From positions 9,608-73,607 of the forward strand of contig NZ_LMUQ01000073.1 in the NCBI RefSeq assembly GCF_009765865.1: DNA of 64,000 bases, written 5' to 3'. The position numbers were made by a program, and so were the translations under genes. The DNA is from Acidisoma sp. L85 (lineage in GTDB: Bacteria; Pseudomonadota; Alphaproteobacteria; Acetobacterales; Acetobacteraceae). The notes below the pieces were generated by a model. The model did no database searches. It had not been told where the DNA came from and worked only from the letters and a program-made list of their open reading frames with translations. Shown here one piece after another: positions 8,926 to 16,873 of this stretch (positions are counted from its first letter, which is position 1; each line of letters starts with the position of its first letter).

Positions 8926-9686
8926 CGGAACAGATCCTCCTCGGGCGGACGTAGGATCGCGGCCGCCGTAGAATGATCGGCTGACCAGCGCAGTCCGCGA
9001 ACCAGAACAACTGGCAGCCCCTCATCCGCTTGGCCCATCAGCAGCGAGGCGGCGGAAGCGATTTCGTCGGCAAAGCCTATGATGCTGGCCTCAAGCTTTC
9101 GATCGAAGAGGTCTGGTTGTCCGCGTAGATCGAGTATCGCAGGCAGCCCCGCAACGCCGATCGCGACACCTGCGGTTCCTTGCCGCCAAGGCCGTCCAAA
9201 ACTGTCGTTGATGATCACCGCGACGTCTACGCCCGTCAGCGTGGCCAGGCGACGCCGCAGATGCTCGGCACTTCGGTCAGGATCCTCGGGCAGCAGCAGC
9301 GCGTATTGGCCCGCGCCCGCCGGTGCGACATTTGACTGATCCACGCCGCCATTCGCCATGATGTGGCCGAGCCGGTGTTCAACGATCAATACGCCGGGCC
9401 GGTTGCGAACTACGCGCACAGATTCGGAAAGGATGACCTCCACGAGCCTCGGGTCCTTTCGGATCTCCGAGGCCAGCGCGATCGCGCGCGCCGAGGGTTC
9501 GATTGTCGCCAGATCGATTATTCGACCTTCGGCCTTCGAGACGATCTTTTGCGCCACGACCAGCACGTCTCCGGCGCACAGCATTATATCGCTCGACGCA
9601 AGGGCGGACGCCACCAAGTCGCTTAAATCGTCGCCACTCTTAACCTTCGGAAGGCCTCGTAGCGCAACAATCTCTAGGCCGATCAT
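8922..9686 (-). CDS. cofE: CofE, coenzyme F420-0:L-glutamate ligase (stand-alone)
   Basis: CofE adds L-glutamate residues to F420-0 using GTP. 254 residues, matching archaeal CofE and the N-terminal half of actinobacterial FbiB. Visible signatures: [19 protein letters not shown] at the start, [13 protein letters not shown] near residue 44, and [21 protein letters not shown] near residue 160. The C-terminal FMN reductase domain of FbiB is absent here, and no such gene was seen elsewhere in the window. Overlaps fgd upstream and cofD downstream by four bases. Confidence 0.96.
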   Translation of the reverse strand: MIGLEIVALRGLPKVKSGDDLSDLVASALASSDIMLCAGDVLVVAQKIVSKAEGRIIDLATIEPSARAIALASEIRKDPRLVEVILSESVRVVRNRPGVLIVEHRLGHIMANGGVDQSNVAPAGAGQYALLLPEDPDRSAEHLRRRLATLTGVDVAVIINDSFGRPWRQGTAGVAIGVAGLPAILDLRGQPDLFDRKLEASIIGFADEIASAASLLMGQADEGLPVVLVRGLRWSADHSTAAAILRPPEEDLFR

Positions 9687-10714
9687 GCGCCCGTTGTGTT
9701 TTCGCCCGATCCGCCAAAGCGGCGGCGGAGGCGGGGGAGTATTTGCTCGGAATACAGCCGGATAAACCGCTCCTGGTCCGGACCCGGCGCATGAAAGACC
9801 AAATGTTCGAAGCCTAGGTCTACATAATAGCTGATTCGCTCGACGTGCTCATCCGGGTCATTGGAGACGATCCAACGGCTGGCGGCTCGCTCCGCCGAGA
9901 GACCGGCGGCGAGACGTTCCATTTCATCGGGATTTTCGACCGAGACTTTTTCTTCTGGCGTTAAGGCGAGAACCGCCCAGTGCCGGGTATCTTGCAGTGC
10001 ACGGTCCCTATCCGCATCGAACGAGACCTTGATCTCGATCATCCGCGCGTAGTCTGGGCGTTTTGATTCCGCCTCGCTCAGTCCTTCGGCGACCTTCGGC
10101 AATAATGTCTCGGTGTAGAGTTCCCGCGCTTTGCCGCTGGTGCAGATCAACCCGTCACCAACCCGGCCGGCATATTTGGCGATGAGGGCGCCAGCCGCCG
10201 CGACATAGATCGGCACCGGGGTCGCGGGCCGGTCGTAGATGGTGGCACTCTGGGTGCGATAGAATTGACCCTCGAAGGTCAGCCGCTCCTCGGTCCAGAG
10301 GCGACGGATCAGCGTGACGGCTTCACGCAGGCGCGCGAACCGTTCCTTGAAGTCAGGCCACGCCATGCCCGTGGAAGGCACTTCGTTAAGTGACTCGCCG
10401 GTGCCGATGCCAAGCACAATCCGCCCCGGGAACATCACGCCGAGTGTTGCAAAAGCCTGCGCCACAACCGCGGGATGATAACGGAAGGTCGGAGTCATTA
10501 CGCTGGTGCCGATGGTGATGCGCGACGTCCGCGCACCCAATGCGCCTAGCCAGGCGAGCGAGAAAGGCGCGTGGCCGTCGTGATGCTTCCATGGCTGGAA
10601 GTGGTCACTAACAAAGACAGAGTCGAAGCCTGCTTTTTCCGCAAGGCAAGCGAAGTCGAGCAGCTCCACAGGGCCAAACTGCTCCGCCGACGCCTTGTAT
10701 CCTAGTCTCAGCAC
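9683..10714 (-). CDS. fgd: F420-dependent glucose-6-phosphate dehydrogenase-like protein
   Basis: LLM-fold enzyme closely resembling mycobacterial FGD1, which reduces F420 with glucose-6-phosphate. Opening [65 protein letters not shown] and HLVFHAPG are all FGD-like. From the GTG at 10714 (343 residues; GGAGAG lies six bases upstream) the expected active-site residues are H38, W42, E107 and phosphate-binding K195, K256 and R280. The position of FGD1 His260 is Val257 here. An upstream TTG at 10738 has no good ribosome site. First gene of the F420 operon, so it probably supplies reduced F420. Exact sugar-phosphate specificity is unproven. Confidence 0.88.
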   Translation of the reverse strand: MLRLGYKASAEQFGPVELLDFACLAEKAGFDSVFVSDHFQPWKHHDGHAPFSLAWLGALGARTSRITIGTSVMTPTFRYHPAVVAQAFATLGVMFPGRIVLGIGTGESLNEVPSTGMAWPDFKERFARLREAVTLIRRLWTEERLTFEGQFYRTQSATIYDRPATPVPIYVAAAGALIAKYAGRVGDGLICTSGKARELYTETLLPKVAEGLSEAESKRPDYARMIEIKVSFDADRDRALQDTRHWAVLALTPEEKVSVENPDEMERLAAGLSAERAASRWIVSNDPDEHVERISYYVDLGFEHLVFHAPGPDQERFIRLYSEQILPRLRRRFGGSGENTTGA

Positions 10715-10795
10715 GAGCCACTCTCCAACATCTTGCAATCGCTCGCCGAACCGCCAGCACGATTAACCAGCGGCCGCCCTAGACGACTGGTCGCC

Positions 10796-11194
10796 TCAGC
10801 CCATTACCTGAGTGGCGCCAGGTTCGATTTCGAAGGTGACCCGCACTTCGCCCGGCTGGCCGAAGGGATACTTGTCTTTCCCCAAATACTTCTTGGCGAG
10901 TGAATCGATATGCGCGTCGGCGCCTTCCTCGGTCACCCGTGAGACCCGTCCGCGGATCTGAATGTAGCGATAGGCATTTTCGGGGTCGAGTATCGAAAGT
11001 GCAACCGGCGATCCTTCCTGCATATTGCGAGACTTCACGCGGCCCTTAGCCGAGTTTACGCGGATTTTTCCATTAGTGTAGTCGAACCAGACAGGGGTCA
11101 CCTGCGGCGATCCGTCCTTCATGATCGTTGCGAGATGCGCGAAGGAAGTTTTCTGCTGAAGCAAATCAAGATACTCTGCTGGAATTGCTACCAT
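10796..11194 (-). CDS. PPOX-class F420-dependent oxidoreductase
   Basis: 132-residue split beta-barrel protein of the pyridoxamine-phosphate-oxidase fold, of the kind usually annotated as TIGR03618/FDOR-B and linked to F420 binding. TSFAHLATIMKDGSPQVTPVWFDYTNGKIRVNSAKGR at the N-terminal half and RGRVSRVTEEGADAHIDSLAKKYLG later fit the family. The ATG at 11194 follows AAAGAGGC; the open frame further upstream to 11341 encodes no conserved sequence. It sits 80 bases upstream of fgd on the same strand, supporting F420 as its cofactor. Substrate unknown. Confidence 0.85.
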   Translation of the reverse strand: MVAIPAEYLDLLQQKTSFAHLATIMKDGSPQVTPVWFDYTNGKIRVNSAKGRVKSRNMQEGSPVALSILDPENAYRYIQIRGRVSRVTEEGADAHIDSLAKKYLGKDKYPFGQPGEVRVTFEIEPGATQVMG

Positions 11195-11399
11195 GATTGC
11201 CTCTTTGTTGGCGTGCGCCGTGTGTTTGGTTATTTCTTGGCAGGATGCCGTATCATCAGCGAGAGCTACCCTAGTCGCGGCTACGAAGGATTGCAACGAA
11301 GGTAACTGGGAGGCGGGCTGACGGATTGTCCGAGCGCGCATGCTTGAATAAGCGGCCCGGGCGGGTTCCTATGCGCCGCAGCATCGAAAGCGCATCGAT

Positions 11400-12089
11400 A
11401 TGCCTGAGGCCATTTCCCGCGTCGCCATGATCTCGGGTGCCAGCCGCGGCATCGGTGCCGCCATCGCCGAGCGCCTTGGTGCTACGGGCTGGACGCTCTC
11501 CCTCGGTATGCGCAGTCCTAAACCCGTCGGAGATGCTCTGGTCCACGCCTACGAGGCCGGTTCCCGGGATGCCGAGGCAGAATGGGTGGCGGCAACCTTG
11601 GCTCGCTTCGGACGGATCGATGCTCTTGTGTGCAATGCCGGTATCTCGGTGTCGAAATCGGTGGTCGATGCGACTGACGAGGACATGGCCGCGATGTTCG
11701 CGGTCAATGTCCTGGCGCCGCAACGCCTCGCGCGCGCCGCCTGGCCGGCTCTTACGGCATGCGGGCGAGGGCGCGTGGTCATAATTTCCTCCCTCTCCGG
11801 CCTCCGCGTCGCTTCGGCCGCCTCGGGCGCCTATGCCATGACGAAGTTCGCCGCGACTGGCCTGGCGCATGGCCTGCGCCATGCTGGCTGGGACCGCGGC
11901 ATCCGCGCGACCGCCATCTGCCCAGGCTTCGTCGCGACCGATATGGCGAGGGCGGTGACTGATACGGACCCGGGCACGATGACCCAGCCCGAGGAGGTCG
12001 CGCGGCTGGTCGAGCTGGCGCTCGACTTGCCCAATAACGCGAGCGTGGCGGAGATCGGCGTGAATTGGCGCGTTGAGGGCAGGCTTTAG
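11400..12089 (+). CDS. SDR-family oxidoreductase
   Basis: Classical short-chain dehydrogenase of 229 residues. The cofactor loop is GASRGIGAAI at about residues 13-22, NAG is in CNAGISVSKS, and the catalytic set is Ser (SSLSG) with YAMTK. It uses NAD(P)H on an unknown alcohol or ketone. It is divergent from the PPOX gene across a 205-base gap and convergent with the MarR gene, so it is probably its own transcription unit. No special tie to F420 can be shown beyond position. Confidence 0.88.
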   Translation: MPEAISRVAMISGASRGIGAAIAERLGATGWTLSLGMRSPKPVGDALVHAYEAGSRDAEAEWVAATLARFGRIDALVCNAGISVSKSVVDATDEDMAAMFAVNVLAPQRLARAAWPALTACGRGRVVIISSLSGLRVASAASGAYAMTKFAATGLAHGLRHAGWDRGIRATAICPGFVATDMARAVTDTDPGTMTQPEEVARLVELALDLPNNASVAEIGVNWRVEGRL

Positions 12090-12112
12090 GCCGCACGTGC
12101 GCTATGGGCGCA

Positions 12113-12610
12113 TCAACTGCGAGAATTTGCCGTCGCGGAGTCCAGGCCAAGCGTCTCAGGCTGGTGGATGCGCCTTAGTTTTCGCGCGATCCGGGCGAGA
12201 CCGCGACGCTCTTCTTCGGTTAGAGCCGAGAAGAACGCGCCGTCATAGGCCTTTGCGATCGCCATGTAGCGCCCGATTTCGGCCTCGCCTCTCGGCGTGA
12301 GCGTGAGCGCGTGGCGTCTTCGCTCGGCAGGGTCCGGCTCGCGTCGCAATAGGCCGGCGCGCTCCAGATGATCGACGATCCGGACCATCGCTGGCCGGTC
12401 CTTGCCGAGCACCCGGCCCGCCTCGCTCTGACTCATGCCAGGGTTGGCCGAGACGAGCAGGAGGGTCGTGAGCTTGCCTGTCCCGCTCGACGCTTCGGTG
12501 GCGGAGAAAGCGTCGTCATAGGCGCGGTTGATCGCCTGGCTCAGCATCCGAAGCTGGAAGCTCAGCATGTCCGTCAAAACCGAGATATCGGGGCCGTTGC
12601 GCGCGTCCAT
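12113..12610 (-). CDS. MarR-family transcriptional regulator
   Basis: 165 residues from the ATG at 12610. Winged helix-turn-helix: helix pair in GMSQSEAGRVLGKDRPAMVRIVDHLERAGLL and wing RREPDPAERRRHALTLTPRGEAE, both standard for MarR. The open frame continues upstream to 12721 but has no family sequence. It is divergent from the truncated oxidase and peptide-importer operon. A short palindrome at 12679-12691 between them could be its operator. Ligand unknown. Confidence 0.88.
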   Translation of the reverse strand: MDARNGPDISVLTDMLSFQLRMLSQAINRAYDDAFSATEASSGTGKLTTLLLVSANPGMSQSEAGRVLGKDRPAMVRIVDHLERAGLLRREPDPAERRRHALTLTPRGEAEIGRYMAIAKAYDGAFFSALTEEERRGLARIARKLRRIHQPETLGLDSATANSRS

Positions 12611-12678
12611 TCTGCGCCTCTTCGTTACTGTGCGACCGGTGAGACGATCCGCCAAGCAGTTTGGCAATTGCTGTAGCT

Positions 12679-12691
12679 GACAACAATTGTC
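12679..12691. promoter_or_regulatory. Palindrome GACAA-N3-TTGTC, candidate MarR operator
   Basis: GACAACAATTGTC has perfect 5-base arms around a 3-base centre. It lies 69 bases upstream of the MarR start and 66 bases upstream of the divergent small ORF at 12757, where a MarR protein would control both directions. A nearby GGCAATTGC at 12663-12671 is also near-palindromic. Assignment is inferred from position. Confidence 0.4.
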
Positions 12692-12756
12692 TAGGCTGCT
12701 CTGCGGGGTTGCGCCTGGCATGGCGCTTGCGTCGGCTGGGTCGGGTTGCAGGGGGC

Positions 12757-12984
12757 ATGGACGGCATGGCGGATGTCGTTGTCGTGGGGGCGGGCATCAG
12801 CGGGGCTGCCACAGCCTGCGAGCTGGCGCTCGCGGGCGTCTCGGTCACGCTGGTCGATCGGTTCAGCCCCGCGGCAATGGGCTGTGGATGGACGCTAGCC
12901 TGCGTGCGGCAATCTGGCTGTTTCGCCTCGGAGCGTTTCGCGAAACAGGCTGCGGTGATGGCGCCGGTGGCCCTGCATGGCTGA
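12757..12984 (+). pseudogene. Truncated FAD-dependent amine oxidase (N-terminal fragment)
   Basis: 75 codons encode only the dinucleotide-binding start of a DadA/glycine-oxidase type protein: MADVVVVGAGISGAATACELA with GxGxxG, then VTLVDRF and a GWTLACVRQSG segment that parallels GWVRKTG in the intact oxidase at 16874. The frame stops at 12984, six bases before the permease ATG, and no rest of the enzyme follows in any frame. The start has a good AGGGGGC ribosome site, so it may still be translated and couple to the permease. Likely a deletion remnant. Confidence 0.7.
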
Positions 12985-12990
12985 CGGCAG

Positions 12991-13941
12991 ATGACCCGCT
13001 ATGTGCTCCACCGGCTCGGCCAAAGCCTGGTGCTGCTTGTTTTGGTGTCGATGATCGGCTTCGGCTTGCTGCACCTGACGCCAGGCGGTCCGCTCAGCCA
13101 ATTCGCCTTGACGCCCGGGATGTCGGCAGCCACGCTGGCGCGGCTCTCGCACCAGATGGGCCTCGATCGCCCGCTGCCGATCCAATACGCCGAGTGGGCG
13201 GGACATTTGCTACGCGGTGACTGGGGCCGTTCCTACCGCGACCAGCAGCCGGTGCTCGCGATCATCGTGTCGCATCTTTGGGCGACGCTGGAGCTGATGG
13301 TCAGTTCCACTCTGCTCGCCATTATCTTCGGAACATGGGTGGGTGTGCTGGGTGCGATCCGCCGCTACTCGCTCGCCGACTATCTCGCCACGATCGGTGC
13401 GATGGTCGGGCTTTCGATCCCGACATTTTGGTTCGGGCTGGTCATGATCTATCTCTTCTCCGTCTGGCTCGGTTGGTTGCCGTCCGGGGATATGTACACG
13501 AACGGCGACGCCTCGCTGTTGGACTATGCGCGGCACCTCGTCTTGCCCTGTCTCGTCCTGACGCTCGTCACGATCGCGACCTGGAGCCGCTATATGCGGG
13601 CCTCGATGCTGGACGTGATCAGCCAGGACTATATCCGCACCGCGCGCGCGAAAGGTCTGAGGCCGCGCGCCGTGCTCATTCACCACGCGCTGCGGAATGC
13701 GTTGTTGCCGATGATCACCGTCGCTGGCCTGCAACTGCCGACCTTGCTCGGCGGCGCGCTCGTGACCGAGACAGTGTTCACCTGGCCCGGCATGGGGCGG
13801 CTCTTTCTCGATTCCATCAGTTATCGCGACTACCCGGTGGTGATGGGGCTGCTCATGTTCTCAGCTTTGCTTGTGCTGTTAGGCAACCTGGTCGCGGACC
13901 TGCTCTATGTGGTGGCGGATCCAAGGATCCGGCTCGCATGA
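12991..13941 (+). CDS. Dipeptide/oligopeptide ABC importer permease (DppB type)
   Basis: 316 residues with six membrane segments. N-terminal YVLHRLGQSLVLLVLVSMIGFGLLHLTPGGP, the LGLDRPLPIQY-type segment and the coupling-helix region DYIRTARAKGLRPRAVLIHHALRNALLPMITV are standard for DppB/OppB. First transporter gene of a five-gene system (DppB, DppC, DppD, DppF, then oxidase and binding protein). The TGA overlaps the next ATG. Confidence 0.93.
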   Translation: MTRYVLHRLGQSLVLLVLVSMIGFGLLHLTPGGPLSQFALTPGMSAATLARLSHQMGLDRPLPIQYAEWAGHLLRGDWGRSYRDQQPVLAIIVSHLWATLELMVSSTLLAIIFGTWVGVLGAIRRYSLADYLATIGAMVGLSIPTFWFGLVMIYLFSVWLGWLPSGDMYTNGDASLLDYARHLVLPCLVLTLVTIATWSRYMRASMLDVISQDYIRTARAKGLRPRAVLIHHALRNALLPMITVAGLQLPTLLGGALVTETVFTWPGMGRLFLDSISYRDYPVVMGLLMFSALLVLLGNLVADLLYVVADPRIRLA

Positions 13942-14843
13942 GCGCCGTCGCCCCATCGGCTGCCGAACTTCCTCCGCCCGTTCTGGCGGCGCCATCCGCT
14001 GCCCGCCGCCCCGCGCTGCGCCGTTTCATGCGACACCGGCTAGCCATGTTCGGCCTCGTAGCGATCATCGTTCTCGTGGTTGCCTGTGCGCTCGGACCTT
14101 ATTTGTCACCATACGGCCCGCTCACCATCGATCTGCGTCACCGGTTCCAACCGCCATTCGAGGGCCGACACTGGCTGGGTTCGGACCAACTCGGGCGGGA
14201 CTTGCTGGTACGGCTGCTGCTTGCCGGTCGAATTTCTCTGACTGTCGGTTTCGCGGCGATGGGACTCAGCACGGCCGTCGGGGTTGTCATCGGCCTTGTC
14301 GCCGGCTTCTACGGCGGCTGGGTAGGCACCGCGCTGATGCGCTTCGTCGATGCGGTGCTTTCCTTTCCGGCCATCTTCCTCCTGCTGACGCTCGCGGCGC
14401 TGGTCAGTCCCGGCGTGTTGACCATCACGCTCATTGTGGCGCTGACCGCCTGGATGGAAGTGGCACGCGTCGTGGAGGGACAGGTCCGCTCGCTGCGAGA
14501 ACGCGACTTCGCGATAGCGGCGGAGGCGATCGGCGTATCCGACGCGCATCTCATGTTGCGCGAGCTGCTGCCCAATATCATGGCGCCAATCGTCGTCGCG
14601 GCGACGCTGAACGTGGCCCGTGCCATTTTGCTGGAGAGCTACGCAAGCTATCTCGGCTATGGCATTCAGCCGCCCACGCCTTCCTGGGGCAATATGCTGA
14701 ACAACGCACAAGAATACCTCACCTCGGCACCATGGCTCGCGATTTTCCCCGGCGCGGTCATCACGCTCGCCGTTACCGGCTTCAACTTTCTCGGGGACGG
14801 TTTGCGCGACGCGCTCGACCCCAGGCTGGACGTGCATCGTTGA
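13938..14843 (+). CDS. Dipeptide/oligopeptide ABC importer permease (DppC type)
   Basis: 301 residues from the ATG at 13938, which overlaps the DppB stop in ATGA; the frame is open far upstream but overlaps DppB there. Cytoplasmic proline-rich N-terminus, then membrane segments, HWLGSDQLGRDLLVRLLLAGRISL near residue 75, and an EAA loop RDFAIAAEAIGVSDAHLMLRELLPNIMAPIVV. C-terminal NFLGDGLRDALDPRL is the family ending. Forms the channel with DppB. Confidence 0.94.
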   Translation: MSAVAPSAAELPPPVLAAPSAARRPALRRFMRHRLAMFGLVAIIVLVVACALGPYLSPYGPLTIDLRHRFQPPFEGRHWLGSDQLGRDLLVRLLLAGRISLTVGFAAMGLSTAVGVVIGLVAGFYGGWVGTALMRFVDAVLSFPAIFLLLTLAALVSPGVLTITLIVALTAWMEVARVVEGQVRSLRERDFAIAAEAIGVSDAHLMLRELLPNIMAPIVVAATLNVARAILLESYASYLGYGIQPPTPSWGNMLNNAQEYLTSAPWLAIFPGAVITLAVTGFNFLGDGLRDALDPRLDVHR

Positions 14844-14856
14844 GGAGCGGGTATCC

Positions 14857-15861
14857 TTGACCGATGTCCTCATGGTCGAGGATCTTGCTGTCCGCTTTCG
14901 CGGCGAGAGCGGGGTGGTGGACGCGGTCGAGGGCGTCTCCTTCCGTCTGCGCGAGGGGGAGACGCTGGCCATTGTCGGTGAATCGAGCTCGGGCAAGAGC
15001 GTCACCGCCCTCGCGTTGATGCGCTTGCTAGGCGGGCCGCCGAATTGCGTGGTGCGAGGGCGCGCAACCTTCATGCGCCAGGACGGTGAGGCGCTTGCCC
15101 TCCTCTCGCTGCCAGAGACGCGCATGGCGAGCGTGCGTGGCCGCGACGTCGGCATGATCTTCCAGGAGCCGATGACGTCGCTCAATCCTGTGCATCGCAT
15201 TGGAGCACAGATCGTGGAGGGACTGCTCGCGCACGAGCGCCTTTCGCCTCGTGCGGCGGAGAAACGTGCGGTCGCGCTGCTCGATCATGTCGGAATCCCG
15301 GAGCCTGCATTGCGCGCCCGTGCTTTCCCGCACCAGCTTTCTGGCGGAATGCGGCAGCGCGCGATGATTGCGATGGCCCTCGCTTGCCGCCCTCGCGTGC
15401 TGATTGCTGATGAGCCAACGACGGCGCTCGACGTCACGATCCAGGCGCAGATTCTGGAGCTGATCCGCGCGCTGCAACACGAAACGGGCATGTCGGTGAT
15501 CTTCATCACGCATAATCTTGGTGTCGTGGCGGAGGTAGCGGACCGCGTGCTCGTTATGTATGCGGGTCAGGTCGTGGAGGACGCGCCCGTCGACGTACTG
15601 CTGCACCGGCCGCAGATGCCATATAGTGCCGGGCTGATCGGCTCTGTTCCGCGACTTGACGACGTGCGTCGCCGTGGTGGTCGGCTCGCCGCCATTCCCG
15701 GGAATGTGCCCGACCCAAACACCCGGCCTGCTGGCTGCACCTTCCATCCGCGCTGCGCTCATGCGCGACCGGATCCCTGTGAGACGGCGCGCCCGGCCTT
15801 GGAATATGTGTCAGACGGACACACGGTGCGCTGCGCCCGCTGGCGAGAGATCACAGTGTGA
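14857..15861 (+). CDS. Peptide ABC importer ATP-binding protein (DppD type)
   Basis: 334 residues. Walker [19 protein letters not shown] near residue 38, the QxP region [16 protein letters not shown], signature [16 protein letters not shown], Walker [15 protein letters not shown], and the peptide-importer C-terminal cysteine motif [15 protein letters not shown], which in relatives binds an iron-sulfur cluster. The TTG at 14857 follows GAGGAG; an ATG at 14872 is the alternative. Its stop overlaps the next gene's GTG (GTGA). Confidence 0.93.
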   Translation: MTDVLMVEDLAVRFRGESGVVDAVEGVSFRLREGETLAIVGESSSGKSVTALALMRLLGGPPNCVVRGRATFMRQDGEALALLSLPETRMASVRGRDVGMIFQEPMTSLNPVHRIGAQIVEGLLAHERLSPRAAEKRAVALLDHVGIPEPALRARAFPHQLSGGMRQRAMIAMALACRPRVLIADEPTTALDVTIQAQILELIRALQHETGMSVIFITHNLGVVAEVADRVLVMYAGQVVEDAPVDVLLHRPQMPYSAGLIGSVPRLDDVRRRGGRLAAIPGNVPDPNTRPAGCTFHPRCAHARPDPCETARPALEYVSDGHTVRCARWREITV

Positions 15862-16856
15862 ACAGCCCACTTCTCCAAGTCACTGATCTTGCCAAGCACT
15901 ATCCCGTCGCTGGCGGGCGCACGCTGCGCGCGGTTAACGGCGTGTCCTTTACCTTGCGCGCCGGTGAGGTTCTTGGCGTGGTGGGTGAGAGTGGTTCCGG
16001 CAAGACGACGCTCGGGCGCGTCGTGTTGCGACTCACCCCACCTAGCGCGGGCGAGATTGTTTTCCGCGGCCAGGACGTGACGCATCTCTCCCGTCGTGCG
16101 CTGCGGAAAGTGCGGCGGCATATGCAGCTCGTCTTCCAGGACCCCTACGCATCGCTCAATCCCCGCATGAGCGTGGAACAGATCCTCGCTATCCCGCTGC
16201 AGGTGCACGAGCCGTCACTCGGCCGTGCTGACCGGCGGAGCCGTATTGAGGAAATGCTGCGCACGGTTGGACTCTTTGCCGAAGCCGCCGACCGCTATCC
16301 GCATGAATTCTCCGGCGGCCAGCGACAACGCATCGGCATCGCGCGCGCTCTGATCTGCCGTCCCGAACTTCTGGTGGCGGATGAGCCGGTTTCCGCCCTC
16401 GACGTTTCGGTTCAGGCGCAGGTCGTGAACCTGTTGCTCGACCTGCGAGAGCGGCTCGGGCTCTCCATCCTCTTCATCGCGCATGACATTGCGGTTGTCG
16501 GCATGATTTCGGATCGGATAGCGGTGATGTATCTCGGCCGGGTCGTCGAGATTGCGGACACGCTGTCGCTGTTTAATCGTCCGCGGCATCCTTACACGGA
16601 AGCGTTGTTTTCCGCCGTTCCCGATCTTGGCGGCCGGCGAGACCGCATCCTGCTCCAGGGGGATGTGCCGAGCCCTGTGTCGCCTCCATCCGGTTGCCCG
16701 TTCCGAACCCGGTGCCGCTATGCGGAACCGGACTGCGCCGTCGAAGTGCCGTCGCTTGTGGAGCGCTCGCCCGGTCATCTTGCCGCTTGCCACCGACCGG
16801 AACTCGTTCTTGCCTCACCGCTATCCGATGTGGCGCCTCTCCCTCGTCTCCGCTGA
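15858..16856 (+). CDS. Peptide ABC importer ATP-binding protein (DppF type)
   Basis: 332 residues from a GTG that overlaps the DppD stop. Walker A VGESGSGKTTLGRVVLRL, LVFQDPYASLNPRMSVEQI, signature EFSGGQRQRIGIARAL, Walker B LLVADEPVSALDVSVQAQV, and the closing CPFRTRCRYAEPDC cysteine motif. Pairs with DppD to drive import. The FAD oxidase gene starts 17 bases downstream on the same strand. Confidence 0.93.
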   Translation: MNSPLLQVTDLAKHYPVAGGRTLRAVNGVSFTLRAGEVLGVVGESGSGKTTLGRVVLRLTPPSAGEIVFRGQDVTHLSRRALRKVRRHMQLVFQDPYASLNPRMSVEQILAIPLQVHEPSLGRADRRSRIEEMLRTVGLFAEAADRYPHEFSGGQRQRIGIARALICRPELLVADEPVSALDVSVQAQVVNLLLDLRERLGLSILFIAHDIAVVGMISDRIAVMYLGRVVEIADTLSLFNRPRHPYTEALFSAVPDLGGRRDRILLQGDVPSPVSPPSGCPFRTRCRYAEPDCAVEVPSLVERSPGHLAACHRPELVLASPLSDVAPLPRLR

Positions 16857-16873
16857 ATGCCTGAAGGAATTGC

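Noticed and set aside
10715-10738. TTG at 10738 as the start of the FGD-like gene
   Set aside because: FGD homology begins right at [12 protein letters not shown] and the GTG at 10714 has GGAGAG at proper spacing.
13278-13937. Long N-terminal extension of the DppC-type permease
   Set aside because: It overlaps the whole second half of DppB; the ATGA start at 13938 gives a normal-length family member.
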